From DATCBF01 sp964401995 (GTDB lineage Bacteria > Actinomycetota > Thermoleophilia > Solirubrobacterales > 70-9): a stretch of 64,000 nucleotides of DNA. Made by a program: the position numbers and the translations under genes. The stretch spans positions 62,001-126,000 of the forward strand of contig CAYOAP010000003.1 of NCBI GenBank assembly GCA_964401995.1, given 5' to 3'. Under the pieces are notes generated by a model, which was not told where the DNA came from, ran no database searches, and saw only the letters and a program-made list of their open reading frames with translations. Positions within the stretch are counted from its first letter, which is position 1. Every line of letters starts with the position of its first letter. Below are positions 48,950-57,310 of this stretch, in pieces.

Positions 48950-50344
48950 ATGAACGACGGGCTCGAGGCGTCGCGACGGAGGGCGCGTAGAAACGTGGTG
49001 CTGACGGCGGCGATCGCCGGTCTCGGCGGACTGCTGTTCGGCTACGACACCGGCATCATCGCCGGGGCGCTGCTCTTCATCAAGACCGACTTCGCCCTGG
49101 GCAGCTTCCAGCAGGGATTGGTCGTCGCCGCGGTGCCGATCGGCGCCGTCGCCGGGGCAGGATTCGCCGGGCCGGCGGCTGACCGCTACGGCCGGCGATT
49201 GATGATCCTGCTCGCCGCCGCGGTCTTCATCGTCGGCGCCCTGGCCAGCGCCGCCGCGCCCGGAGTCGAGGTGCTGGTCGTCGCCCGGATCGTGATCGGC
49301 ATCGCGATCGGGCTCGCCTCCGCCGCCGCCCCCGTCTACATCTCCGAGGTGGCGCCGCCGGAGAGCCGCGGCCGCCTGGTCAGCTTCTTCCAGCTCGCGG
49401 TCACGATCGGGATCCTCGTCGCCTACTTGGTCGGGCTCGCCTTCAACGCCAGCGAAGACTGGCGCTGGATGCTCGGCCTCGGCTGCGTGCCGGCGCTGGC
49501 GCTCGGTTTCGGGATGCTGCGGATGCCGCAGAGCCCGCGCTGGCTGGTGATGAGCGGCGACGATTTCGCCGCGCGGGCGACCCTGGCCAAGATCCGCGTC
49601 GACGACCCCGACACGATCGACCTCGAGCTGGAAGAGATCAAAGAGAGCCTCGACGAGAAGCCGGGCGCCTGGCGCGAGCTGCTGCAGCCGATGGTCAAAG
49701 CGGCCCTCTTCGTCGGCGTTGGGCTGGCGATCCTGCAGCAGGTGACGGGGATCAACACCGTCATCTACTACGCGCCCACGATCGTCGAATTCACCGGCGT
49801 CAACTCCTCGGCGGGCTCGATCCTGGCCGCGGTCGGCGTCGGCATCATCAACGTCGGCATGACCGTGCTGGCCCTGCGCTTGCTCGACCGCGCCGGCCGC
49901 CGCACGCTGCTGATGATCGGCGTCTCCGGCATGGTGATCTCGCTCTTCGCCCTCGGCGCCGCCTTCATCGGCGGCGGTGGCAGCACCCTCGCCTCGATCG
50001 TCGCGATCGTCAGCCTGATGACCTACGTCGCCTCCTTCGCGATCTCCCTCGGCCCGATCTTCTGGCTCCTAAACGCCGAGATCTACCCCCTCGACGTGCG
50101 CAGCAAGGCAGCCGGCATCGGCACCATGGCCAACTGGACCTTCAACTTCATCGTCTCCCTCACCTTCCTGCTCCTGATCGAAGCCCTCGGCCGCTCCGGC
50201 GCCTTTTGGTTCTACGGCGCGATCGGCATCCTCACCCTCTGGTTCTGCTGGAAGTACGTGCCCGAGACCAAGGGCAAACGGCTGGAGGACATCCAGCAGT
50301 ACTTCCAGGAGCGGGTCGATGCGCGCAAGGCGTCTGACGCCTAG
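48950..50344 (+). CDS. sugar porter-family MFS transporter
   Basis: A 464-residue permease with 12 helices. Family signatures: GLLFGYDTGIIAGALLFI (helix 1), DRYGRRLMILLAA, PESRGRLVS, a variant PQSPRWLV after helix 6, QQVTGINTVIYYAPTI in helix 7, RLLDRAGRRTLLMIG, and the C-terminal PETKGKRLEDIQ. This is the D-xylose/inositol/arabinose:H+ symporter type. ATG 48950 is chosen over an upstream GTG at 48911. Its stop shares CTAG with the convergent PIN gene. Confidence 0.92.
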   Translation: MNDGLEASRRRARRNVVLTAAIAGLGGLLFGYDTGIIAGALLFIKTDFALGSFQQGLVVAAVPIGAVAGAGFAGPAADRYGRRLMILLAAAVFIVGALASAAAPGVEVLVVARIVIGIAIGLASAAAPVYISEVAPPESRGRLVSFFQLAVTIGILVAYLVGLAFNASEDWRWMLGLGCVPALALGFGMLRMPQSPRWLVMSGDDFAARATLAKIRVDDPDTIDLELEEIKESLDEKPGAWRELLQPMVKAALFVGVGLAILQQVTGINTVIYYAPTIVEFTGVNSSAGSILAAVGVGIINVGMTVLALRLLDRAGRRTLLMIGVSGMVISLFALGAAFIGGGGSTLASIVAIVSLMTYVASFAISLGPIFWLLNAEIYPLDVRSKAAGIGTMANWTFNFIVSLTFLLLIEALGRSGAFWFYGAIGILTLWFCWKYVPETKGKRLEDIQQYFQERVDARKASDA

Positions 50345-50766
50345 CTAGGCGACGAAGCGGGCTGCAGGGTCTCCAGCAAATCGGCCGGAGTGAGGATCGG
50401 TGCGCCGCCGCCCAGCTCAAGCAGGTGCTTGTCGCCAGAGACAAGCACCGCGCTCTGACTGTGGGCGAGGGCGATCAGATAGTCGTCGTCAGGGTCGTCC
50501 GAGGCGATGGGCGGGTGGCCCTCTGGGTCCGCGAAGGCGAGGCTCTCGTTGCGCCATAGATCGATGAACTCGCCGACCGTGGCCAGGTCCACGTAGCGGC
50601 GAAACTTCTCCCGCTTGAGCACCCGCTCCAGCTCCTCGATCAGCAGGGGCGAGACGATCAACTCGAGGCCGCCGGCGCGAACCTCGAGCAGCAGCGCCGC
50701 CGGGGCGCCGGTCGGCGTAATCAGGGCGGAAACGAGGACGCCAGGGTCAAGGACGACCCGTTTCAC
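50341..50766 (-). CDS. PIN-domain toxin
   Basis: A 141-residue PIN nuclease. Acidic active-site residues are in VVLDPGVLVSAL (Asp near residue 6), LIEELERVL, SDDPDDDYLIALA and LVSGDKHLLEL. This matches the putative toxin component, PIN family, which cleaves RNA. GTG at 50766 gives the proper domain start and overlaps the antitoxin gene by 20 bases, typical for a toxin-antitoxin pair. Confidence 0.85.
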   Translation of the reverse strand: MKRVVLDPGVLVSALITPTGAPAALLLEVRAGGLELIVSPLLIEELERVLKREKFRRYVDLATVGEFIDLWRNESLAFADPEGHPPIASDDPDDDYLIALAHSQSAVLVSGDKHLLELGGGAPILTPADLLETLQPASSPS

Positions 50767-50995
50767 GCCTCTCCCCACGCATCGCATGGAGCTCAGCGTC
50801 GGCCAGCTCCATGCCCTTCGCTTCTGGCGCAGCCTTCACTTTCGCCCAGACGTCCTGCAGATCGTCAAGGCCGAGATCACGACGGAGCGACTCCTCGATT
50901 ACCTGCGAATCCCGCTTCCCATTGCGGGCCGCGTTGATCCTTACCGCGCGAAAGACATCCTCATCGAGCGTGACGGTGGTGCGAATCTTGGGCAT
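50747..50995 (-). CDS. ribbon-helix-helix antitoxin
   Basis: An 82-residue protein. An N-terminal ribbon-helix-helix (KIRTTVTLDEDVFRAVRINA, then ARNGKRDSQVIEESLRRDLG) precedes a flexible C-terminal toxin-binding tail. It is the antitoxin and autorepressor of the downstream PIN toxin. ATG at 50995 follows a TTG codon; the ATG is preferred. Confidence 0.85.
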   Translation of the reverse strand: MPKIRTTVTLDEDVFRAVRINAARNGKRDSQVIEESLRRDLGLDDLQDVWAKVKAAPEAKGMELADAELHAMRGERRETGRP

Positions 50996-51053
50996 CAACG
51001 CATTATAGCGACATGATGCGAGTCGAGAAAGGGGTCTGCGACTAGAAATTACC

Positions 51054-51081
51054 TTGTAAATTCAAACTTAAACTTTATAAT
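51054..51081 (+). promoter_or_regulatory. promoter of the DUF4143 ATPase gene
   Basis: TTGTAA (51054-51059), 16-base spacer, consensus TATAAT (51076-51081), only seven bases before ATG 51089. The surrounding 45 bases are strikingly A/T-rich for this genome. A leaderless message is predicted. Confidence 0.65.
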
Positions 51082-51088
51082 TACATGC

Positions 51089-52297
51089 ATGCTCAGGCGA
51101 AGAGTCGCCTCCGAAGTCACCGATCTGCTGAAGCATTCGCCGGCCGTGGCGCTGGTGGGGCCGCGCCAGGCTGGGAAGACGACGCTGGCGATGGCGGTCG
51201 CCGAGGGGCGGGCGTCCACCTACCTGGATCTTGAGTCACCGAGGGATCGCGCCCGGCTCGCCGAGCCGGAGCTCTACTTCGCCGACCATGCCGACGAGCT
51301 GGTCATCCTCGACGAGATCCATCGCCTGCCGGGGCTTTTCGAAACGCTGCGGGGCGTCATCGACCGCGGTAGGAGAGAGGGGCGGGGAGATGGCAGGTTT
51401 CTGCTCCTTGGCTCGGCGGCGATCGAGCTCCTCGCCCAGTCGGGCGAGAGCCTTGCCGGAAGGATCGCCTTCGTCGAGCTGACGCCCTTCGACCTCACCG
51501 AGGTCGGCAGGGGTGAACTGGACCGGCTCTGGATCCGAGGCGGCTTTCCGGAGAGCTTCCTCGCCGGAGACGACGCGCTCAGCCTGCGCTGGCGCGAGGA
51601 CTTTGTCCGCACCTATCTCGAGCGCGACATCCCCCAGCTCGGCCCGCGCATTCCCGCCGAGACCCTGCGGCGCCTCTGGACGATGGTCGCCCACCATCAG
51701 GGAGGCCTTCTCAACGCCGCGAACCTCGCCCGCGGGCTCGGAGTCAGCAGCGTCACCGTCGCCCATTACCTGGACCTGATGGTCGACCTGCTGCTGGTGC
51801 GGCGGCTCCCACCTCGAAGGGCAAACGTGGGCAAGCGGCTGGTGAAGTCGCCAAAGGTCTATGTGCGCGACAGCGGCATCGTCCACGGGCTGCTCGGGCT
51901 GCCCGACAAGGAGGCCGTGCTCGGGCACCCAGTGGCCGGCACGAGCTGGGAGGGGATGATGATCGAGAACCTGCTCGCCGTCGCCGGAAAACGAGCCGAG
52001 CCGAGCTTCTACAGGACCAGCGGCGGCGCCGAGATCGACCTCGTCCTGACCTGGCCGGACGGTCGCGACTGGGCGATCGAGGTCAAGCGCAGCCTGGCGC
52101 CCAAGATCGAGCGAGGGTTCCACTCCGCCCTCGACGACCTCAAGCCGGAGCGCAGCTTCCTCGTCTACCCCGGAGGCGAGCGCTACAGGCTGAGTGGCGC
52201 AACCGAAGCCATCGACCTGCCCGGGCTATGCCAGGAGGTCGAGGGTCGAGCGCAAACGGCTACTTCAGCTCCAGGCCATGGCGGCCGAGCCAGCTGA
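51089..52297 (+). CDS. AAA ATPase with DUF4143 domain
   Basis: A 402-residue ATPase: Walker A GPRQAGKTTLAM (about 24-35), Walker B ELVILDEIHRLPG (about 70-82), an arginine finger region LLLGSAAIELL, then the DUF4143 C-terminal half containing VYVRDSGIVHGLLGL and a nuclease-like SGGAEIDLVLTWPDGRDWAIEVKRS (split by position; residues about 310-335). The last segment resembles the DUF4143 restriction-endonuclease-like core. Function of the family is poorly known and it is often mobile. Its 3' end overlaps the convergent gene by 38 bases. Confidence 0.85.
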   Translation: MLRRRVASEVTDLLKHSPAVALVGPRQAGKTTLAMAVAEGRASTYLDLESPRDRARLAEPELYFADHADELVILDEIHRLPGLFETLRGVIDRGRREGRGDGRFLLLGSAAIELLAQSGESLAGRIAFVELTPFDLTEVGRGELDRLWIRGGFPESFLAGDDALSLRWREDFVRTYLERDIPQLGPRIPAETLRRLWTMVAHHQGGLLNAANLARGLGVSSVTVAHYLDLMVDLLLVRRLPPRRANVGKRLVKSPKVYVRDSGIVHGLLGLPDKEAVLGHPVAGTSWEGMMIENLLAVAGKRAEPSFYRTSGGAEIDLVLTWPDGRDWAIEVKRSLAPKIERGFHSALDDLKPERSFLVYPGGERYRLSGATEAIDLPGLCQEVEGRAQTATSAPGHGGRAS

Positions 52298-52793
52298 CGG
52301 TGCTCTCGATCAACCCCGGCAGCGCTTCTCGAAGCCGCTCGACCGCAGCGCGGACCTCCTCGGCATCCACATCCGGGGAAGCGTGCTCAAGCCGGCCCTC
52401 GAGAACGTAGAGCTCGTTCAGCATCACCGCCTGCCCCGCGTCCAACCCACCATCGGCGACAAGAGCCTCGAAGACCTGATCGGCGTGAGGGCGGCGGTGA
52501 GGCAAGAGACCAGTCAGGCGTGATCCGGCGCTTGCTTTGAGCACCTCGACGTAGGCGTTGAGGATGGCTGAGTGATCACCGGTGACGACCATCGTGCGGT
52601 TGGCATCATGAGGCTCGGATGACTCGAAGGCAGCGCGCCACTCTGCCGGATCGAGGGTCCCCGAAAAACCCTCCTCGATCGCCAGGTCAAGCGCCTTGCG
52701 GTGCTTGTTTATGGACTCGAAGAAGCGCCCGAGGCGAGCCTGCTCCGCCCGCAGCGCCTTGGGGTCAATCCCAGCCGGAGAGCTGTCGCTCAT
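52260..52793 (-). CDS. hypothetical partner of the nucleotidyltransferase
   Basis: A 177-residue soluble, mainly helical protein (RLGRFFESINKHRKALDLAI at the N-terminus; LPGLIESTVSWLGRHGLELK at the end). The ATG overlaps the nucleotidyltransferase stop by four bases (ATGA), so it is translationally coupled. By position it could be the toxin of a HEPN/MNT-like module. An R-x6-H in RLTGLLPH is seen, but the canonical HEPN R-x4-6-H context is not convincing. Family not recognised. Confidence 0.6.
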   Translation of the reverse strand: MSDSSPAGIDPKALRAEQARLGRFFESINKHRKALDLAIEEGFSGTLDPAEWRAAFESSEPHDANRTMVVTGDHSAILNAYVEVLKASAGSRLTGLLPHRRPHADQVFEALVADGGLDAGQAVMLNELYVLEGRLEHASPDVDAEEVRAAVERLREALPGLIESTVSWLGRHGLELK

Positions 52794-53341
52794 CCGATCA
52801 GCTCCTCGATCGCGCTGGCTGCGGTGGACATCTGGCGGCGATGGGCGCGATGGGCGCGGGCGCGGATAGAACGCCTGCGCTCGCGCAGGCGGCCCCACTG
52901 TCCGTCTCGGTCGACGAGGACGCGGCCCTCATCCAAAACACGATCGAGGAGAAGTGGGGCCTGGGCCTCGATTCGCGCCAGGTCTCCAATATCGACGCGG
53001 CGGCCGGCGACGCTTCCAAGCCGACTCGCAAGCTCGAACCCGGATGCGCCTCGATCGTCGGTCAGCGACACGAGAACATCAAGATCTGAACCTGCATCCT
53101 CATCGCCGCGCGCGAAGGAGCCGTAGAGCACAGCAAGACGGACATAGCGCTCGGTGCGAAGTGCCTGGCGCAACTCGGAGAGAAGCGTCCAGTGCCTGCG
53201 CAGGTACTCACGCTCACCTGGGTCCACGCGCAGCCGGCGGGAGCCCACTCGCTTCGCGCGCAGGGTGCCCTGCGCCACTGCTCGGCGCAGCGTGCGCTCC
53301 TCTGAAGCGAGATCGGCGGCGAGTTCTTGGAGTGGACCCAT
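52790..53341 (-). CDS. MNT-type nucleotidyltransferase with N-terminal HTH
   Basis: A 183-residue protein. The N-terminal 60 residues look like a helix-turn-helix/arm (EERTLRRAVAQGTLRAKRVG). The minimal nucleotidyltransferase core is LAVLYGSFARGDEDAGSDLD (G-S-x10-D-x-D; about residues 87-106), with the third Asp in VDIGDL. This is the antitoxin-like enzyme type that modifies a HEPN partner or DNA-binding target. It precedes its unknown partner. A TATGAT box six bases before the ATG indicates a leaderless message. Confidence 0.82.
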   Translation of the reverse strand: MGPLQELAADLASEERTLRRAVAQGTLRAKRVGSRRLRVDPGEREYLRRHWTLLSELRQALRTERYVRLAVLYGSFARGDEDAGSDLDVLVSLTDDRGASGFELASRLGSVAGRRVDIGDLARIEAQAPLLLDRVLDEGRVLVDRDGQWGRLRERRRSIRARAHRAHRRQMSTAASAIEELIG

Positions 53342-53347
53342 TTCCCA

Positions 53348-53353
53348 ATCATA
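53348..53353 (-). promoter_or_regulatory. leaderless -10 box for the nucleotidyltransferase operon
   Basis: TATGAT on the minus strand, six bases before ATG 53341. Confidence 0.55.
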
Positions 53354-53462
53354 CGCGTTATGTGTCCGTTGTAAGCACAAACTAAGTCTCTTATCGACGC
53401 CATTGCAAACTGGACATTCAAGCCCAAGCCGGCTAAAGCTGGGTGGCGATCAGGCGGGCAGA

Positions 53463-53468
53463 TACCCT
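53463..53468 (+). promoter_or_regulatory. leaderless -10 box for metF
   Basis: TACCCT, six bases before ATG 53475. Confidence 0.5.
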
Positions 53469-53474
53469 GCCCGG

Positions 53475-54392
53475 ATGCGCATCGACGAGATCATCGCCAG
53501 CCGGGCGCCGACCTTCTCGGTCGAGTTCTTCCCGCCGAAGACGGCTGAGGCGACCGAGCAGCTCTATGACACGGCGCGTGAGCTGGACAAGCTGGGACTC
53601 GACTTCGTCTCGGTCACCTACGGGGCCGGGGGCTCGACCCGCGACGGCACGGTCGAGATCACCAAGGCGCTGAAGGACGATCTCGGCTACGAGACGATGG
53701 CCCACCTCAGCTGCGTCGGCGAGACGACCGAGGGGCTCTCGGCGACGCTCGACCAGATTGCCGCGGCCAGAATCGAGAACGTCTTCGCCCTGCGCGGCGA
53801 CCCGCCGCGCGGGCAGGAGGACTTCGAGCAGCCCGAGGGCGGGCTCGGCAGCGCCGCGGAGCTGGCCGCCTTCATCGGCGGCGGCTGGGACTTCACAGTC
53901 GGCGGCGCTTGCTTCCCCGAGGTCCACCCCGAGGCGCCCGACCTCGAGACCGACCTCGCCTACCTGAAGACCAAGGTCGACTCCGGCGCCAGCTTCCTCA
54001 TCACCCAGCTCTTCTTCGACAACCAGGTCTACTTCGACTTCGTCGCCGCGGCGCGGCGGATCGGGATCGAGGTGCCGATCATCGCCGGCGTGATCCCAGT
54101 CGCCGGCTTCGCCCAGACCAAGCGGATCTGCGAGATGTGCGACGCGGCGATCCCGCCGGCGCTGGAAGCGGCCTTCGAGGCGGCGGGGGGAGACGCCGAG
54201 CAGGAGTTCCAGCTCGGCGTCGCCTACGCCGCCCAGCAGTGCGCCGAGCTGCTGATCGCCGGCGCGCCGGGAATCCACTTCTACGCGCTCAACCGGGCGC
54301 CAGCGACCCGTGCCGTGCTCGGCGCGCTGAAGGCATCGAAGCCCTGGGAGCGGACCCGTGGCGACACGGACGCCCTGGCTAGAAATGTCTGA
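53475..54392 (+). CDS. metF: methylenetetrahydrofolate reductase
   Basis: A 305-residue MetF. It reduces 5,10-methylene-THF to 5-methyl-THF for methionine synthesis. Signatures: SVEFFPPKTAEATEQLYDTA at the N-terminus, VSVTYGAGGSTRDGT (about 42-56), NVFALRGDPPRG (about 97-108), and the FAD-binding ITQLFFDNQVYFDFV. Length matches the bacterial enzyme. ATG 53475 is supported by the -10 box; the longer upstream frame is antisense to the nucleotidyltransferase operon. Confidence 0.94.
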   Translation: MRIDEIIASRAPTFSVEFFPPKTAEATEQLYDTARELDKLGLDFVSVTYGAGGSTRDGTVEITKALKDDLGYETMAHLSCVGETTEGLSATLDQIAAARIENVFALRGDPPRGQEDFEQPEGGLGSAAELAAFIGGGWDFTVGGACFPEVHPEAPDLETDLAYLKTKVDSGASFLITQLFFDNQVYFDFVAAARRIGIEVPIIAGVIPVAGFAQTKRICEMCDAAIPPALEAAFEAAGGDAEQEFQLGVAYAAQQCAELLIAGAPGIHFYALNRAPATRAVLGALKASKPWERTRGDTDALARNV

Positions 54393-54411
54393 CTAAACTG
54401 GGCGACCGCCG

Positions 54412-55188
54412 ATGGCAGATCGAAAAGAAGAGAGAGAGCGCCTGCGTGAAGCGCGCGAAGAACGCGAGCAGGAGCAGGCGCGCTCGCAGCGGACCCGCTT
54501 GTTCATCGGCTACGCGCTGGCTGGCATCGTCGGCCTCGTCGTCGTGATCGGGATCGTCGTCCTCATCACCTCGTCCGGCAGCGGCGACAGCGGCCTCTCC
54601 CACATCAACCAGAACAGCGGCTCGACCAACGGGGTCCAGCCCGACGAACGCTCTGGGCCCAAGCCGCCGCCAGTCAAGGTCGCCAGCCTCAAGCAGGCCG
54701 CCAAGCAGGCCCACTGCGTTCTGCGGCTCCACCTCAAGGATGAGGGCCACACCCACATCCCCCCCGGCTCCCCAACCCCGGACTACAAGACCAACCCGCC
54801 GACCTCGGGCAACCACGTCGAACCGCCGTTCCAGCAGGCCGACGGCGCCTACACCGAAATGCCCGAAGAAATCGACTTCGTCCACTCGCTCGAGCACGGC
54901 CGCATGGAGATCCAGTACAGCCCCGACCTGGCTGAAGAAGACCAGCTCGCCCTGAAGGGCATGTACGACACGCTCTACGGAGCGACCCTGCTCTTCCCCA
55001 ACGAAAAAATGCCCTACGCCGTCGCGGCGACGACCTGGACCAACATGCTCGGCTGCGACAAATACGAAGGCGCGATCACGCTCGACGCGATCCGCGACTT
55101 CGGCAAGGAAACCTGGGGCCAGTACGGCGGCGAGCCGGTCGAAGGCTTCCCCTTCACCGGGCCGACGCCCGCCAATCCCTCTGTCTAG
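54412..55188 (+). CDS. DUF3105 membrane-anchored protein
   Basis: A 258-residue protein. A charged N-terminal helix (EERERLREAREEREQEQARS) and one membrane helix (YALAGIVGLVVVIGIVVLI) precede a DUF3105 outer domain with KTNPPTSGNHVEPP, FVHSLEHGRMEIQY and a terminal Gly/Pro-rich segment. The conserved His and Glu suggest a metal site; function is unknown. It starts 19 bases after metF and is probably cotranscribed. Convergent with the acetyltransferase genes, gap six bases. Confidence 0.85.
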   Translation: MADRKEERERLREAREEREQEQARSQRTRLFIGYALAGIVGLVVVIGIVVLITSSGSGDSGLSHINQNSGSTNGVQPDERSGPKPPPVKVASLKQAAKQAHCVLRLHLKDEGHTHIPPGSPTPDYKTNPPTSGNHVEPPFQQADGAYTEMPEEIDFVHSLEHGRMEIQYSPDLAEEDQLALKGMYDTLYGATLLFPNEKMPYAVAATTWTNMLGCDKYEGAITLDAIRDFGKETWGQYGGEPVEGFPFTGPTPANPSV

Positions 55189-55194
55189 CGCTCG

Positions 55195-56130
55195 CTAGGC
55201 GCGGTAGGCGGGGAAGAAGCCCGGCTGCGCGCTGCCGCCCGCGGCCTGGGTCAGCCGCTCGTAGGCGGCGGGGTCGCAGATGACTTCGGAGGTGTGCCAG
55301 GGCTGCTCGCGATTGGCGAAGCCGCGCTTGAACTCCTCCAGCCGATCGCCGCGGACGATGCCGCCGCCGAGGTTGAGCGGCAAGCCAAGCTCGGCTGCGA
55401 AGTCGATCAGCGCCTCGAGCACGTTCTTCATCGGCGAGTCGCGCAGGTGGGAGTCGGCGCTGCCGCTGAGGTAGTAATGGAGGACCCCGTCGCTGCGGGC
55501 GGCGATCGAGGCGGCGGCGATCTCGCCGCCGGGGGCGTGGGCAAGCGCCAGCCAGGTGGCGGGCGACTCGAGGATGCGGTCGAAGTAGGCAGCGCCGAAG
55601 AAGTAGCGCTCGGCGGCTTCGGTGCGAACCATCGTCTGCTCGTAGGCGTCGAGGAAGCCGGAGCGCTCGGCGGGATTTGTCTCGGGACCGGGGACGATCC
55701 GCAGCTCGTAACCGCGCTTCAGGTTCTTGCGGATCTGCTGGCGGTCGCTCATCCGGCTCTTGCGGGGGAGCGCAGGGTCGGCGACCTGGACGATGTTGCG
55801 CTCGGCGGCGCCAGCCAGAGGTGGCGGCCCGAGGCTGTGGCGGATGAAGGCGCTGACGATCCCAGTCGTGCTGAGGTCGATCGTGCTGAGGTCGACCTCG
55901 ACACCGTCGGGGGCCTGAATCCCCGGATAGCCGTAGGGGGAGATCGCGTCGCGCTCGGGGCCATTGCCGATCTCACGCACGATCAGCGGCGCCAGCAGCT
56001 CGTCCCCGTCGGACTCGATCCGCAGGGTGTGGGTGGCCGCTTCGGCGTCGAGGAAGGGCCGGGAGCGGAAGAACTCCTCGCCCGCCGCCGCCTCGCCGCG
56101 GTCCGCCAGCAGCTCCGCCCGGGCGCTCAC
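55195..56130 (-). CDS. GNAT/FemAB-like acyl- or aminoacyltransferase
   Basis: A 311-residue protein with two GNAT-like halves. DRQQIRKNLKRGYELRIV is the pre-CoA helix, and YYLSGSADSHLRDSPMKNVLEALIDFAAELG resembles the FemAB/BioF2-like second domain. Such proteins add amino acids or acyl groups to wall precursors or sugars. It overlaps the upstream GNAT gene by four bases and lies beside sugar-transfer genes, consistent with modification of a surface polymer (inference). Confidence 0.72.
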   Translation of the reverse strand: MSARAELLADRGEAAAGEEFFRSRPFLDAEAATHTLRIESDGDELLAPLIVREIGNGPERDAISPYGYPGIQAPDGVEVDLSTIDLSTTGIVSAFIRHSLGPPPLAGAAERNIVQVADPALPRKSRMSDRQQIRKNLKRGYELRIVPGPETNPAERSGFLDAYEQTMVRTEAAERYFFGAAYFDRILESPATWLALAHAPGGEIAAASIAARSDGVLHYYLSGSADSHLRDSPMKNVLEALIDFAAELGLPLNLGGGIVRGDRLEEFKRGFANREQPWHTSEVICDPAAYERLTQAAGGSAQPGFFPAYRA

Positions 56131-56672
56131 AGCAGGTCGGCGGCGGCGGCGCGGAACTCGTCGGGCAGGACTCCCCAGACCTCGCAGTCATCGGCCGGCT
56201 CGCCCTCGCGGCGCAGGTGGGCGCGCATCGTCCCCTCGTACCTCCAGCCAAGGCTGGCCACGGTCCGCTTCGCAACTTCGTTGCGGGCCGGGATCCGGCC
56301 GTAGACGCGGTGGGCTTCGAACTCGTCGAAAGCCTTGGCAATCGTCAGCGCCTCGGCCCGCCGCCCCACGCCCTTGCCCCGCACGTCATCGCCGATCAGA
56401 GCCCCCAGCTCGGGGGCGGTCTGGCGGAAGAGCCCGTAGAGGGCCGTGAAGCCAACCGGCTCGTCGTATCCCTCGACCACGATCGCGAACTTGCGATCCT
56501 CGCCCGAGTCGTCCATCGCCCGCCGCGCCCAGCCTTCGGCCTGCTCCAGCGAGAAGCTGTCGCGCTGCTCCATCAAGCTCTTGATCGCCTCGGGGTTGTT
56601 GAACCAGCGGTGCACCGCCGCACCATCGCCGGGCTCGAAACGTCGCAGGCTGACCGCAGGTCGATCGCTCAT
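56127..56672 (-). CDS. GNAT-family N-acetyltransferase
   Basis: A 181-residue RimJ/RimL-like acetyltransferase. VSLRRFEPGDGAAVHRWFNN at the N-terminus; acetyl-CoA site IGDDVRGKGVGRRAEALTIAKAFDE (about 99-123); HRVYGRIPARNEVAKRTVASLGWRYEG at the C-terminal end. Substrate may be an amino sugar or protein N-terminus. A TAGGGT box seven bases before its ATG gives it a promoter of its own, next to RepB copy 2. Confidence 0.88.
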   Translation of the reverse strand: MSDRPAVSLRRFEPGDGAAVHRWFNNPEAIKSLMEQRDSFSLEQAEGWARRAMDDSGEDRKFAIVVEGYDEPVGFTALYGLFRQTAPELGALIGDDVRGKGVGRRAEALTIAKAFDEFEAHRVYGRIPARNEVAKRTVASLGWRYEGTMRAHLRREGEPADDCEVWGVLPDEFRAAAADLL

Positions 56673-56679
56673 GCCGCGA

Positions 56680-56685
56680 ACCCTA
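56680..56685 (-). promoter_or_regulatory. leaderless -10 box for the acetyltransferase pair
   Basis: TAGGGT on the minus strand, seven bases before ATG 56672, and eight bases from the left arm of RepB copy 2. Confidence 0.5.
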
Positions 56686-56693
56686 ACCCGAAG

Positions 56694-56746
56694 CCGCCGA
56701 CGGGCCTAAGAGTGAACCCATGGGTCACTTTTAGGCCCATCGGCGG
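56694..56746. repeat. RepB palindromic repeat, copy 2
   Basis: Arms 56694-56715 and 56725-56746 pair over 22 bases with two mismatches, both G-T compatible. The nine-base loop continues the symmetry (ACCCATGGGT). It begins directly after the stop codon of the sugar transferase gene (minus strand) and shares with copy 1 the core GACGGGCCTAA ... TTTTAGGCCCATC. Confidence 0.8.
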
Positions 56747-57310
56747 TCAGTCGGGGGCTAGGCCGTGGCCGGTGATCAGCAGCCAGAGGGTTTTGGCCAG
56801 GATTCGGGCGTCCATGGCTGCGCTGCGGTGGTCTACGTAGTAGACGTCGAGCTCGATCCGCTCCTCCCAGGGGATGCCGGCGCGGCCCTGGACCTGGGCC
56901 CAGCCGGTGATCCCGGGGCGGACCTCGTGGCGGCGTTTCTGGTGCGGCGTGTAGTCGACGACCTGGGCCGGGATCGTCGGGCGCGGGCCGACGATCGCCA
57001 TCTCGCCGCGAAGGACGTTGACCAGGTTGGGGATCTCGTCGAGCGAGGTGCGGCGCAGGACGCGGCCGGCGCCGGTGACGCGGGGGTCGTCACGGTAGAC
57101 GACGGTCCCGACCCCGACCGGGTCGGAGCCCTGCACCATCGTCCGCAGCTTCAGCATCTCGAACTCGCTGCCGCCGAGGCCGACGCGAAGCTGGCGGTAG
57201 ACGACCGGGCCGCGGCTGCCAAGCCGGATCGCGATCGCCGCGATCAGCAGGATCGGCGAGAGGATCGCCAGCGCCAGCAGCGCAATCGCCAGGTCGAAGG
57301 CGCGGCTCAT
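56747..57310 (-). CDS. bacterial sugar transferase (polyprenyl-phosphate sugar phosphotransferase)
   Basis: A 187-residue initiating transferase. One N-terminal hydrophobic hairpin (FDLAIALLALAILSPILLIAA) is followed by YRQLRVGLGGSEFEMLKLRTM, RRTSLDEIPNLVNVLRGEM, IVGPRPTIP and PGITGWAQVQGRAG. It moves a sugar-1-phosphate from a UDP-sugar to undecaprenyl phosphate on the inner membrane face, the first step of repeat-unit assembly. It overlaps the glycosyltransferase gene by four bases. Confidence 0.92.
   Translation of the reverse strand: MSRAFDLAIALLALAILSPILLIAAIAIRLGSRGPVVYRQLRVGLGGSEFEMLKLRTMVQGSDPVGVGTVVYRDDPRVTGAGRVLRRTSLDEIPNLVNVLRGEMAIVGPRPTIPAQVVDYTPHQKRRHEVRPGITGWAQVQGRAGIPWEERIELDVYYVDHRSAAMDARILAKTLWLLITGHGLAPD

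Noticed and set aside
52260..53341. Canonical HepT-MntA toxin-antitoxin operon
   Set aside because: The nucleotidyltransferase fits MNT, but its partner lacks a convincing HEPN R-x4-6-H context and the gene order is reversed; left as unknown.
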